50,298 bases of DNA from JBBSUQ01 sp964389755 (GTDB lineage: Bacteria; Bacteroidota; Bacteroidia; Flavobacteriales_D; Crocinitomicaceae), in contig CAYMEW010000033.1 of the NCBI GenBank assembly GCA_964389755.1, forward strand, positions 1-50,298. Direction: 5' to 3'. The notes under the pieces were generated by a model. That model had not been told where the DNA came from and made no database searches. It worked only from the letters and a program-made list of their open reading frames with translations. A program made the translations under genes and the position numbers. Shown here piece by piece: positions 33,222 through 40,951 of this stretch. Each line of letters opens with the position of its first letter. The first letter of the stretch is position 1.

Positions 33222-34358
33222 TTAATACTCTTCGATCACCGCAAGACCGCTGGTCTCCTTGGCGATTTCAGAAGGTTTTCCCTGGTATTTAATATGCGCC
33301 GTACCACTGGCATCCGCCTTTAACTTTTTAGTGGCGCGAATGATCACCTGGCTCGCACCGGATGACTCCGCATGCACATCTTCCGCGGCGAGTTTATCGC
33401 CGTCTACACTGGACGCACCGGACGCGTCTATTTTCAGGTTCGTCGTTTTTCCCTTCAGATCCACAGCACTTGCTCCTTCAGAAACGATCGCGATGGTTTT
33501 GGCTTCGAGTTCCAGGTTTACACTTGCCGCCCCGCTGCTTTCAATATCCAGGCGATCGAAGGTAAGTTTACCCTGCGAAACCATGCCCGATGCCCCGGAA
33601 AGATCGGCTTCGGAAAAGGAGGTAAATGTGAGGTAAACCAGTACGTCGTAATTTTCGCACCTTGAGTTCGCACTTGAAATGTCGAGCCGGTTTCCTCTAT
33701 GCGTCACTTTTACGGTTTCCGTTCCGCAATCGCCGTTGGCAACAATGCGTATACCATTGGATTTCCCCTGGATGAGCACTACGTTAATAGCGCCTGAAAG
33801 GGTGAGTTTGTCAAACGACCCGATCTTTACCTCACGCTCGTCATAACGCGCCGGTGGAATTGGCGGAAGTGGGTTTTGAGCCGGTATGGGTGCCAGCGGT
33901 GCTGCCGGAAGTGCCGGTAAAGCAGGCAACTCAGGAGTAAACGGAAAACGGGGAACGAGGGGAACTGGCGGAGGAGTCGGAGCAACCGGGGGGACCGATA
34001 CACTGTCCTGCCGCCTCATGGTGTCTGCCGGAATGGTGGATGCCTCTTTCCCGTTTAAATCTTTAGCCAAAACCGTTTTGGCAGGCTTTTCGGCTTTTAC
34101 CGGTTCCGGTGAAGAAGCCGGCCCCGTCATGCGCACCGCAACGAAAACCGTGACGCCGACAGTAGCTGTTAACATGGAAGTTATGAATGTCATGAGTAAG
34201 ATCTTTTTAGTTAATACTAGTTTCATTTTCAGGAGCACACTTCCTGCCAGGGCAGCCATGCCAATCAAACCGATCCAGCGGCGAACATCTCGGACAGGAA
34301 CTTTCGCCGGCTCGTTACGTGCCGCCTCAAAAAGTCTGTTTACGCTTTCTTCGTTCAT
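33222..34358 (-). CDS. Membrane protein with proline-rich linker and GIN (DUF2807) domain, probable anti-sigma partner
   Basis: The 378-residue product has a short cytoplasmic N-terminus (1-25), hydrophobic helices at about 27-42 and 53-75, a proline-rich linker (about 122-168) and a C-terminal DUF2807 domain (about 173-378) made of repeated SGASxV strands, such as IESSGAASVNLE and IDASGASSVDGDK. The start overlaps the ECF sigma factor gene by 4 nt, so the two are co-translated. Position suggests a membrane regulator of that sigma factor with an external beta-helix sensor. The N-terminus carries no recognisable zinc-binding anti-sigma motif, so this role is inferred from gene order. Confidence 0.75.
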   Translation of the reverse strand: MNEESVNRLFEAARNEPAKVPVRDVRRWIGLIGMAALAGSVLLKMKLVLTKKILLMTFITSMLTATVGVTVFVAVRMTGPASSPEPVKAEKPAKTVLAKDLNGKEASTIPADTMRRQDSVSVPPVAPTPPPVPLVPRFPFTPELPALPALPAAPLAPIPAQNPLPPIPPARYDEREVKIGSFDKLTLSGAINVVLIQGKSNGIRIVANGDCGTETVKVTHRGNRLDISSANSRCENYDVLVYLTFTSFSEADLSGASGMVSQGKLTFDRLDIESSGAASVNLELEAKTIAIVSEGASAVDLKGKTTNLKIDASGASSVDGDKLAAEDVHAESSGASQVIIRATKKLKADASGTAHIKYQGKPSEIAKETSGLAVIEEY

Positions 34359-34864
34359 ATCACTGCATGTTTAATGGTCCGTTCTTCCGAAAGTAACCGG
34401 GCCAGTTCCTGCCGTCCGCGAACAAGCCTTTGTCGCACGGCCGCCTCCGTCGAATCCTGCATCCCGGCGATCTCTTTCGTAGAAAATCCGGAGACTTCGA
34501 ACAGGATGAGGGCTTCGCGCTGCACATCAGGCAGACAACCCAGCGCTTTGTAGAGATCTTCCACCTCCAGTTTGCGTTCGGCATCATTTGTACTTTCGGA
34601 TACTTTCAGGCCTTCCTGCCATTTTTCTTCCTTCATCTTGCGTTGCGCATTGGCCAGAATCCGGATGCTCGTACCGAACAAAAAAGAAAGAAAGGAATCT
34701 TTATTTCGGATGCTGTCAAACCGTTCCAGCGCTACAACGATCGTTTCCTGCATCAAATCCCTGAAGTCCATTTCCCCGTAAGCCCGTGCTCTGCAAAAAC
34801 GTTCGAAACGTTCGTGGACGGGTTCATACAGGATCATGAATGCTCTTTTTTTTCGAATACCCAT
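34355..34864 (-). CDS. ECF-type RNA polymerase sigma factor
   Basis: The 169-residue product has the two sigma-70 domains: region 2 (about 10-70, with DFRDLMQETIVVALERFDSI) and region 4 (about 105-155, with LPDVQREALILFEVSGFSTKEIAG and the helix-turn-helix TEAAVRQRLVRGRQEL). It directs RNA polymerase to a small regulon. The membrane GIN-domain gene overlaps its end by 4 nt, the usual arrangement of a sigma factor with its membrane regulator. Such operons are often autoregulated. Confidence 0.88.
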   Translation of the reverse strand: MGIRKKRAFMILYEPVHERFERFCRARAYGEMDFRDLMQETIVVALERFDSIRNKDSFLSFLFGTSIRILANAQRKMKEEKWQEGLKVSESTNDAERKLEVEDLYKALGCLPDVQREALILFEVSGFSTKEIAGMQDSTEAAVRQRLVRGRQELARLLSEERTIKHAVI

Positions 34865-35051
34865 AGTGTGTGCTCACAACAGTATGTGTAAGTAAACGTA
34901 CAAATGTGACAGGAAAAATTACTTTTTTTCTAAAAAAAGATCCCGGAACGGTTCTAAAACGGATAATAATCCTGAATTTCAGGTGATTAAAAAATAGTGT
35001 TGTTACTTACTTTAAAGGCAACTACAGAAGTCTTCATTGCGTTTTCCAGTC

Positions 35052-35399
35052 ATGTTTCCTCGCGTTTTTTTACTGTTGATGCTGTTGATGGCAGGTTTCG
35101 CTTCACGGGCACAAAGTTGCCCGGACAGTTGTGCATTCTATATCCCGAACACACTCACACCTGATTGTGACGACATCGAATGTGCGCTGCTAAAGGTTAC
35201 GACAAACTGATCCTTTTCGGAATTCCATTTTCTACTTTTCAATCGCTGGGGAGAAGTTATCTTCGAAAGTAAAAAGCCAAACATGGTCTGGGATTCCAAC
35301 GACCGGAGGAACAATGAAGTCCTTACCTGGCAACTTCGCGGGATCTGGTGTAACGGAGCGGAGATCGATCGGCGCGGAACAGTTACCATTTTACTTTAG
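35052..35399 (+). pseudogene. Small secreted gliding-motility-type C-terminal protein with in-frame TGA stop
   Basis: The frame starts with a signal peptide (MFPRVFLLLMLLMAGFASRAQ) and continues CAFYIPNTLTPDCDDIEC. TGA at 35208-35210 (codon 53) then interrupts it. The same frame goes on FLLFNRWGEVIFES, VWDSNDRRNN and ends GTVTILL before TAG at 35397-35399. The YIPNTLTPD and FNRWGEVIFES motifs are those of the CHU_C (T9SS type B) tail of gliding-motility-associated proteins, so the two parts belong together. Codon 53 was probably Cys or Trp, one base away. The gene is broken, or this is a base error. It would otherwise be a minimal T9SS tail of 115 residues. Confidence 0.6.
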
Positions 35400-35414
35400 C
35401 GCGGCCAACCACAA

Positions 35415-36104
35415 TTATTGTTTTTCAGAAGCCCTTCTCAAGCCTTCGAAAATGGCGACAACCGGGAGCAATAAGGCATAATTGTAAAAGATGTCTTCCA
35501 GCGGTATGGTCCAGATCCGAAAGCCGATGATGTGCTCGCCCGAATACCAAACGACGGGTTTCTCCGTAATTCCCCCGGTCAGGATGCCGTTCACGATCAA
35601 AAACGGAATCTGGCACACGATAAAGGCAACGGCAAAATGGGCGTACCACTGCGAACGTTTCAGGAAGTAGATCCAAAGTGTGAACAGGGCCGTCAGGATG
35701 CAGGCACTTGCCGTATACCAGTTCTTTAAATGTGAAAGGGCAAAAATGAATGCCGCGAGCGTCATCGTGAAAGCGAACAAATGCGCGGCTTTTACAGGAT
35801 AAAAGCGCGGAAAGTGACAGCGGAAAACTTCGTAGATAAAAACGCAGCAAAAAGGCACCACCACGAAGAACAGGCATTCCTCCAGCGGCAAATTGTACAG
35901 GTAGATCCCTTCGAGGTACTGTTCGTTAAAGCCCCAAACCCCGCGAGCCGTAAAAAAGTAATCCCAGACCAGGAAGGGAAACGCCACGGCGAGGATTGCC
36001 GGAAATAGAAATTTCCAGGAACGGTAGAACGCTACTTTACGGTCGAAACTCAGGAGGAGCGGGCCGGCGAGCGAGGCCAGGATCACGAGCAGATACAGGC
36101 TCAT
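35415..36104 (-). CDS. Lycopene cyclase (CrtYc/Yd fused type)
   Basis: The 229-residue integral membrane protein holds two copies of the lycopene cyclase domain found as separate CrtYc and CrtYd chains in actinobacteria. The family motif appears as PLEECLFFVVVPF (about 73-85) and again as PLEDIFYNYALLL (about 198-210). Seven hydrophobic helices are visible. It closes the ends of lycopene-type carotenoids into beta rings. Its start overlaps the crtZ stop by 4 nt, so it is the last gene of the carotenoid operon. Confidence 0.85.
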   Translation of the reverse strand: MSLYLLVILASLAGPLLLSFDRKVAFYRSWKFLFPAILAVAFPFLVWDYFFTARGVWGFNEQYLEGIYLYNLPLEECLFFVVVPFCCVFIYEVFRCHFPRFYPVKAAHLFAFTMTLAAFIFALSHLKNWYTASACILTALFTLWIYFLKRSQWYAHFAVAFIVCQIPFLIVNGILTGGITEKPVVWYSGEHIIGFRIWTIPLEDIFYNYALLLPVVAIFEGLRRASEKQ

Positions 36105-36577
36105 TTGCGGTACTTGCGTTTAAAGGCTGCTTTTGCTTCCCGGTAATATTTCATCGGAACGATCAGCATTCCGAAGCATTCGCCGTGTTCCTTTCCGCGG
36201 TGTTTGTGATGTACTTTGTGTGCTTTACGAATAGCCATGAAATACGGATGATCAATGTCACGCAGGAATTTCAGGCGCCGGTGAATGTAAACGTCGTGTA
36301 AAAGGAAATAAGCTACTCCATAAGCTGCAATGCCGTAACCGATCCAGACCGCCAGGTAATTGCCGCTCATCATACCCAGCATAATACACAACCAGGAAGG
36401 GACTGCGTAGATCAGGAAAAAGACATCGTTGCGCTCGAAGAAACCCGGACGTTCCACGTGATGGTCGGCGTGAAACTGCCACATCCAGCCGTGCATGACA
36501 AACTTATGCGTGGCCCAGGCCATGAATTCCATAACAAAGAAGGTTAAAAGCAATACGATCGGTCCCCACCAGTACAT
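36101..36577 (-). CDS. crtZ: Beta-carotene hydroxylase, CrtZ type
   Basis: The 158-residue membrane protein carries the histidine motifs of the fatty-acid-hydroxylase-type carotenoid hydroxylases: HKFVMH, HADHH, HDVYIHRR and HKVHHKH. It adds 3-hydroxyl groups to beta rings. The start at 36577 was chosen because it overlaps the upstream gene's stop as TAATG and gives the family N-terminus; a longer frame upstream (to 36661) runs into the neighbouring gene in another register. Confidence 0.9.
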   Translation of the reverse strand: MYWWGPIVLLLTFFVMEFMAWATHKFVMHGWMWQFHADHHVERPGFFERNDVFFLIYAVPSWLCIMLGMMSGNYLAVWIGYGIAAYGVAYFLLHDVYIHRRLKFLRDIDHPYFMAIRKAHKVHHKHRGKEHGECFGMLIVPMKYYREAKAAFKRKYRK

Positions 36578-37209
36578 TAAAGCAGATTTACAATTACAAA
36601 AAACAAACTCATCACCAAAAAGATCGTGGCATGAAACGCATTGCGTTCCGCGAGTTTCCATCTAAAATACAAAAATTCGAGCAACCAGCCAATTACGAAC
36701 CAACAGAGGTAATTGTACCACGGAATTAGGCCGTTCTCCCAGTTCCAGTAATCACTTTGCATCGCCACGGGCTCGATCAGGAAATCCAGACCGGTCATAA
36801 GTCCGGTTGAAAGAATGGCTTTCAACCAGGAAGGACCCGGTAAAAAATGAACGACGCTCGCCGCACTTACCGCAAGAATTCCCCAGTTGAGTCCAATGAT
36901 CAGCGGTACGCCCCAAAAACGATAACCGAGGTTACTTCCGTATGCATACGACCCGAAGAGCAAACCGGTTTTTGTTCCGATCAGTTCAACCGAAAAACCG
37001 ACGACAAATGCCAGCACCAGGAAACCGGAAAATCCTGCAAAGCGACTCTTTCGGCCGAGTAACAACAGTATAAATGTGAGTAACAGGTTGAAAAAACTCA
37101 AGCTCAGGAATGCATCGCGGTACGAACTCGAAAGCCCGAAAACGCCCACAGCGTAAAAGACGATCAAAATGATGTATAACACACCGGTCTGTCGGATTTG
37201 TTTACTCAT
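36577..37209 (-). CDS. Carotenoid 1,2-hydratase, CruF-like (DUF422)
   Basis: The 210-residue membrane protein with about seven helices matches the CruF/DUF422 family: ELIGTKTGLLFGSYAYG, LGYRFWGVPLIIGLNW, and LDFLIEPVAMQSDYWNWEN. CruF-type enzymes hydrate the acyclic end of carotenoids, forming 1-hydroxyl groups, as in myxol and saproxanthin pathways. It lies between the SDR gene (2-nt gap) and crtZ (TAATG overlap), so the operon is tight. Confidence 0.83.
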   Translation of the reverse strand: MSKQIRQTGVLYIILIVFYAVGVFGLSSSYRDAFLSLSFFNLLLTFILLLLGRKSRFAGFSGFLVLAFVVGFSVELIGTKTGLLFGSYAYGSNLGYRFWGVPLIIGLNWGILAVSAASVVHFLPGPSWLKAILSTGLMTGLDFLIEPVAMQSDYWNWENGLIPWYNYLCWFVIGWLLEFLYFRWKLAERNAFHATIFLVMSLFFVIVNLL

Positions 37210-37211
37210 AA

Positions 37212-38213
37212 TCAGTGTATACGTCCGGCCACGGCGTTGGAAACCATTTCGTCCATGTCCCGGAACTCCATTTCAAGCACCCGTCGTGCTTTTTCCGCCG
37301 AATAAACAGTCGTCCGATACGCGCTTCGCGTGGTCTCCCGTGTAATGACCGGCGACTTTCCAAGTATCCAGGCCAGCAGGCCGTTTATTCGCCAGGCCAG
37401 GTTCGCCATCCAGCGTTTCGGGACGATCGACGGTGCTTTTACGCCCATTGCGCCAGCCATTTTCTCAAACGCTTCGCGAAAGGAAATGTTCTCCCCGATC
37501 ATTAAGAAACGTTCTCCCTGAATCCCGGATTCGGCCAGCAGGATCATCGCATGCGCCACGTCGCGCGCATCCACGAATGCATTAGCACCGGGAGAAACAA
37601 AGCGCAGGCCTTTCCGGATCGTATTGAAAAGTGTCAGCGAACTTTCGTTCCAGTTACCAGCACCGATGATCATGGCCGGGTTCACCATCGCAGCCGGCAG
37701 GCCTTCTTCGATACCTCTCCAGACCTCTTTTTCGGCACCGTGCTTGCTGATCGCATAACCGCTTTCACGTTCACCCGACTTCCATTTCACGGCTTCGGTG
37801 AGGACTTTCCCGGGCGCAGAACCGATCGCAGCGGTCGAACTGACATGGATCAGTTTCTTTACGCCGGCATTCAGCGCGCAATTGACCACGTTTGCCGTAC
37901 CCTCCCGGTTTATTTTCATCAGCCTGTAAAAGTCCCGACGATAAAAAGAGACAAGTGCCGCACAGTGAAAAACCGTGGTAACGTCCTTCATCGCGGCATC
38001 CAGCGAAGGAATATCCGTAACATCCGCTTCTACCCATTCGATGCGCTCAAACAACCGGTCCCCGTTTTCAGGATCGTAATGCCGGAAAACAGCGCGTACC
38101 TGTTCGAGCCGGCCGGTATTTCTGTAGGTTGCGCGAACGTTCATGCCAGACCTGCAAAGTTCAAATAGTACGTGTGAGCCGAGAAGCCCCGTTCCGCCGG
38201 TAACCAGTTTCAT
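37212..38213 (-). CDS. NAD(P)-dependent extended SDR (epimerase/dehydratase family)
   Basis: The 333-residue protein has the N-terminal dinucleotide-binding motif VTGGTGLLGSHV (residues 4-15), the Ser of the active site in HVSSTAAIGSAP (about 121-132), and the catalytic YAISKHGAE (Tyr-x-x-x-Lys). It resembles dihydroflavonol-reductase-like members. It is the first gene of the carotenoid operon, 2 nt before cruF, so it may act on a carotenoid ketone or hydroxyl, but the substrate is not shown. Confidence 0.85.
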   Translation of the reverse strand: MKLVTGGTGLLGSHVLFELCRSGMNVRATYRNTGRLEQVRAVFRHYDPENGDRLFERIEWVEADVTDIPSLDAAMKDVTTVFHCAALVSFYRRDFYRLMKINREGTANVVNCALNAGVKKLIHVSSTAAIGSAPGKVLTEAVKWKSGERESGYAISKHGAEKEVWRGIEEGLPAAMVNPAMIIGAGNWNESSLTLFNTIRKGLRFVSPGANAFVDARDVAHAMILLAESGIQGERFLMIGENISFREAFEKMAGAMGVKAPSIVPKRWMANLAWRINGLLAWILGKSPVITRETTRSAYRTTVYSAEKARRVLEMEFRDMDEMVSNAVAGRIH

Positions 38214-38218
38214 GGTAT

Positions 38219-38226
38219 CAAAAATA
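38219..38226 (-). promoter_or_regulatory. Minus-7 box TATTTTTG, 5 nt before the carotenoid operon
   Basis: On the minus strand the box fits TAnnTTTG and ends 5 nt before the ATG at 38213. This again points to a leaderless message. Confidence 0.5.
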
Positions 38227-38353
38227 TAAAATAACCGGCGTTTGGAATAAGAATGCCAAAGAACAGGGTCAAAATACCTGGGATCCTAAAAATAACGTAC
38301 ATTTTTAAAGCGGATAATGTAACTGCGGTAACCGAAAAACAAATCATTTCAAC

Positions 38354-38361
38354 TACCTTTG
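38354..38361 (+). promoter_or_regulatory. Minus-7 box TACCTTTG
   Basis: A consensus TAnnTTTG box lies 21 nt before the ATG at 38383. Confidence 0.5.
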
Positions 38362-38382
38362 TAAAGACCAAATTTTCACATT

Positions 38383-38787
38383 ATGCGCGCCAAACTGTAC
38401 AGCATTTTTCACTTTCGCTGCCCGCGTTGTCACCAGGGTAAATTCTTCGTTTCACACCCTTACGACCTCAAACGCGTGGGAGATATTCACGAGCATTGCT
38501 CTTGTTGCGGACTCAAGTTTGAAAAGGAACCCGGATTCTATTACGGTGGAATGTACGTTTCGTATGCGCTGGGCGTGGCTCTTTTCGTCACATTCTGGAC
38601 AAGTTTTAACCTCTTTTTCCCCACAGCCGGAGTAGGCGTTCAACTGGCCGTTATCATTAGTGCCACCCTGATATTAGCACCCTTGCTCTACGCGCTTTCA
38701 AAAATCATCTGGGCGAACCTGTTCATACCTTACGACCCGAAGGTTGCCAGAGAATGTAAGGAGTCTGCGAAGCAGGCAGCCCGCTAA
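38383..38787 (+). CDS. DUF983-family membrane protein with zinc-ribbon-like Cys pairs
   Basis: The 134-residue protein has two Cys pairs, CPRCHQGKFF (13-22) and CSCCGLKFEKEPGFYYGGMY (about 42-61), which together look like a zinc ribbon. Two membrane helices follow at about 62-82 and 85-105, then a charged tail. This pattern, including EPGFYYGGMYVSYALG, is that of DUF983, widespread but uncharacterised. Its stop overlaps that of the convergent alkyltransferase-like gene by 4 nt. Confidence 0.85.
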   Translation: MRAKLYSIFHFRCPRCHQGKFFVSHPYDLKRVGDIHEHCSCCGLKFEKEPGFYYGGMYVSYALGVALFVTFWTSFNLFFPTAGVGVQLAVIISATLILAPLLYALSKIIWANLFIPYDPKVARECKESAKQAAR

Positions 38788-39119
38788 AGCGCGAGTTCCG
38801 TTTCGGGATCCCAGAACAGGGCTTTGAACTGCACGACCCGGTCGTCCTTTACTGCAATTCCCTCCTGCTCCAGACGCTCCTGCATCGTGTTTTCGGTAGG
38901 AAAATGGTGCTTTCCGGTGAGCAGTCCGTTTCGATTCACAACACGGTGCGCCGGAATCTCCGGGCGGCTGTGACAGGCATTCATTGCATAACCGACCATA
39001 CGGGAAGAACGCGCCTTGCCGAGATAGCTCGCAATAGCACCGTAACTCGATACCCTTCCGCGCGGAATTAATTTGACGACTTCGTAAACCTGGTCGAAAA
39101 AATCAGAAGAGCTTGCCAT
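38784..39119 (-). CDS. Alkyltransferase-like (ATL) protein of the MGMT family
   Basis: The 111-residue product is the DNA-binding domain of the O6-methylguanine methyltransferase family: VYEVVKLIPRGRVSSYGAIA, SRMVGYAMNAC, and IPAHRVVNRNG. The active-site motif PCHR is replaced by PAHR, so the alkyl-accepting Cys is missing and the protein cannot repair alone. ATL proteins bind O6-alkylguanine and hand it to nucleotide excision repair. It has its own promoter (TATCTTTG at 39136-39143, minus strand). Confidence 0.88.
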   Translation of the reverse strand: MASSSDFFDQVYEVVKLIPRGRVSSYGAIASYLGKARSSRMVGYAMNACHSRPEIPAHRVVNRNGLLTGKHHFPTENTMQERLEQEGIAVKDDRVVQFKALFWDPETELAL

Positions 39120-39135
39120 ATATCCGTTTTTTAAA

Positions 39136-39143
39136 CAAAGATA
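39136..39143 (-). promoter_or_regulatory. Minus-7 box TATCTTTG for the ATL gene
   Basis: Read on the minus strand the sequence is TATCTTTG, a perfect TAnnTTTG box, 16 nt before the ATG at 39119. Confidence 0.55.
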
Positions 39144-39226
39144 CGCTTTCGGGAGTAAGTTTGCTTTAACGCAATCTGGACGAACAATTTGCGGGTCTAA
39201 ACGTACTATTAGTAAAACGGATGATC

Positions 39227-40939
39227 ATGAGAATTTTTACTTATTTACTGTGTCTGCTCGGTACTTATGGCTTTGCCGCTGATTTTTACGTGTCTCCTTC
39301 CGGTAGCGATGCCGGTCCGGGTTCACTTTCCAGCCCCTGGAAAACCCTGCAGTTTTCCGTGGACCAGCTGGCGCCCGGAGATATACTTCATGTGCTCGAC
39401 GGGACTTTCAATGAAAAGATCAGCATAAACGTTTCAGGGACCGTTGCGCAACCGATCACGATTACCGGCTTCGACCATACGGCCATTCTTTCGGGAACCG
39501 GAATTACGTCCCAGGAAGCGATGATCGAGATCGTAAACCGGAACAACCTCATTATCGAATTCCTGACCATCCAGGACAATGCAATGAACGATGCTTCCGG
39601 GATATACCTCGAAGGGTCCTGCCAAAACATCCAACTCCGCTACAATAAGATCTTTGACATTCATTTTTCGGACAATGCCACTGACCCGGTAAATGCATCT
39701 ACCAATGCACAACCAATTATCGCCTACGGTACAAACGCTTCACTTGCGATGTACAACCTGGTTATCGAAGGAAACGAAGTCGCGAACTGCCGTACGGGTT
39801 ACAGCGAAGGAATTGCTGTGAACGGAAATGTCGACAGTTTCTATGTATATAAAAATAACGTTCACGACCTCACCAATATCGGGATCGACATCATCGGGCA
39901 CGAGGGAGTTTGCCCGGATCCGGCCAAAGACGTTGCACGCCATGGTTCGGTGGAAGAAAATACCGTTTACAACTGCGTTTCCGAATATGCCACATCCGCC
40001 GGTATCTATGTGGACGGCGCGCGCACGGTGGCGGTGATCCGGAACCTGTGCTATGGCAATGGTTTCGGGATCGAAGTGGGATGTGAGGCGGTCGGAAAGG
40101 AAACCGACAGTATTGCCGTGCGAAATAACATTTGCTACGGCAATCACGATGCCGGACTCGCGATCGGCGGTTACGATTATCCCACAGGATCGGGAAAAGT
40201 GAGCCTGTCCGACTTCTCATGCAATACGCTTTACCGCAATGACAGGGATATGACCGGCAACGGTGAGGTACTCGTATCGTATGTCGAATTCGGCTACCTC
40301 TCCGGAAACGTGTTCTTTTCAGACCTCGGACGCACGATTACTTATGACGGCGAAAACAACGCATTCTATAGCAATTACAACCTGCACTTCGCTCCGAATA
40401 ACGATGAATCGAACCTCATCGGAACGGATACTTCCGTTTACACGCTTGCCGATTTTCAAAATGCCACGGGGCTCGAACTGAATTCAATTTCGGGTGACCC
40501 GGATTTTAACGACCCGGAAGGAAATATAACTCCGGGCAACCTGGAGGATGACTTCGTGAGCTTCAATGCCAATTCGCCCATTATCGACAATGGTGACCCG
40601 AACTACGCACCATTTGAGGGCGAAACCGACTTTTACGGACACATGCGCGTTGTCAATAACCGGGTTGACATAGGCGCCGCCGAAAAAGAAGTGCTTTCTA
40701 TAAGCGAGCTGGATGCATCCCCGGACTGGTCGGTGGCACCGAACCCGGCACAGGAACTTATTTACCTGCCTTTTTCCGGGAACGAGCGTTATGTCATCAC
40801 GGGGCTCAACGGTCGGGAACTCGCCCGGGGGAATTGCCTCGGACAGGAGATCGGGGTCGGTGAACTTGCATCGGGAACCTACATTGTAACGGTGTACACC
40901 GAAAAGGGACCGCAGACCTGTCGTTTTGTGAAGCGCTAG
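39227..40939 (+). CDS. Right-handed beta-helix protein with T9SS sorting domain
   Basis: From ATG 39227 (another ATG lies two codons upstream) the product has 570 residues. A signal peptide ends near GFAA. The mature start DFYVSPSGSDAGPGSLSSPW is the DUF1565-type opening common to parallel beta-helix proteins. Many short repeats such as NLIIEFLTIQDNAMNDASGIYL and VIRNLCYGNGFGIEVG form the helix (about 50-360). The C-terminus (WSVAPNPAQELIYLPF ... SGTYIVTVYTEKGPQTCRFVKR) is a T9SS type A sorting domain. Beta-helix proteins of this kind often bind or cleave polysaccharides; no catalytic residues can be assigned. Confidence 0.85.
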   Translation: MRIFTYLLCLLGTYGFAADFYVSPSGSDAGPGSLSSPWKTLQFSVDQLAPGDILHVLDGTFNEKISINVSGTVAQPITITGFDHTAILSGTGITSQEAMIEIVNRNNLIIEFLTIQDNAMNDASGIYLEGSCQNIQLRYNKIFDIHFSDNATDPVNASTNAQPIIAYGTNASLAMYNLVIEGNEVANCRTGYSEGIAVNGNVDSFYVYKNNVHDLTNIGIDIIGHEGVCPDPAKDVARHGSVEENTVYNCVSEYATSAGIYVDGARTVAVIRNLCYGNGFGIEVGCEAVGKETDSIAVRNNICYGNHDAGLAIGGYDYPTGSGKVSLSDFSCNTLYRNDRDMTGNGEVLVSYVEFGYLSGNVFFSDLGRTITYDGENNAFYSNYNLHFAPNNDESNLIGTDTSVYTLADFQNATGLELNSISGDPDFNDPEGNITPGNLEDDFVSFNANSPIIDNGDPNYAPFEGETDFYGHMRVVNNRVDIGAAEKEVLSISELDASPDWSVAPNPAQELIYLPFSGNERYVITGLNGRELARGNCLGQEIGVGELASGTYIVTVYTEKGPQTCRFVKR

Positions 40940-40951
40940 TAATTGTTTAAA

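Noticed and set aside
35208..35210. TGA read as selenocysteine
   Set aside because: No selenoprotein family resembles this gene, and no selenium machinery or convincing hairpin after the codon is visible.
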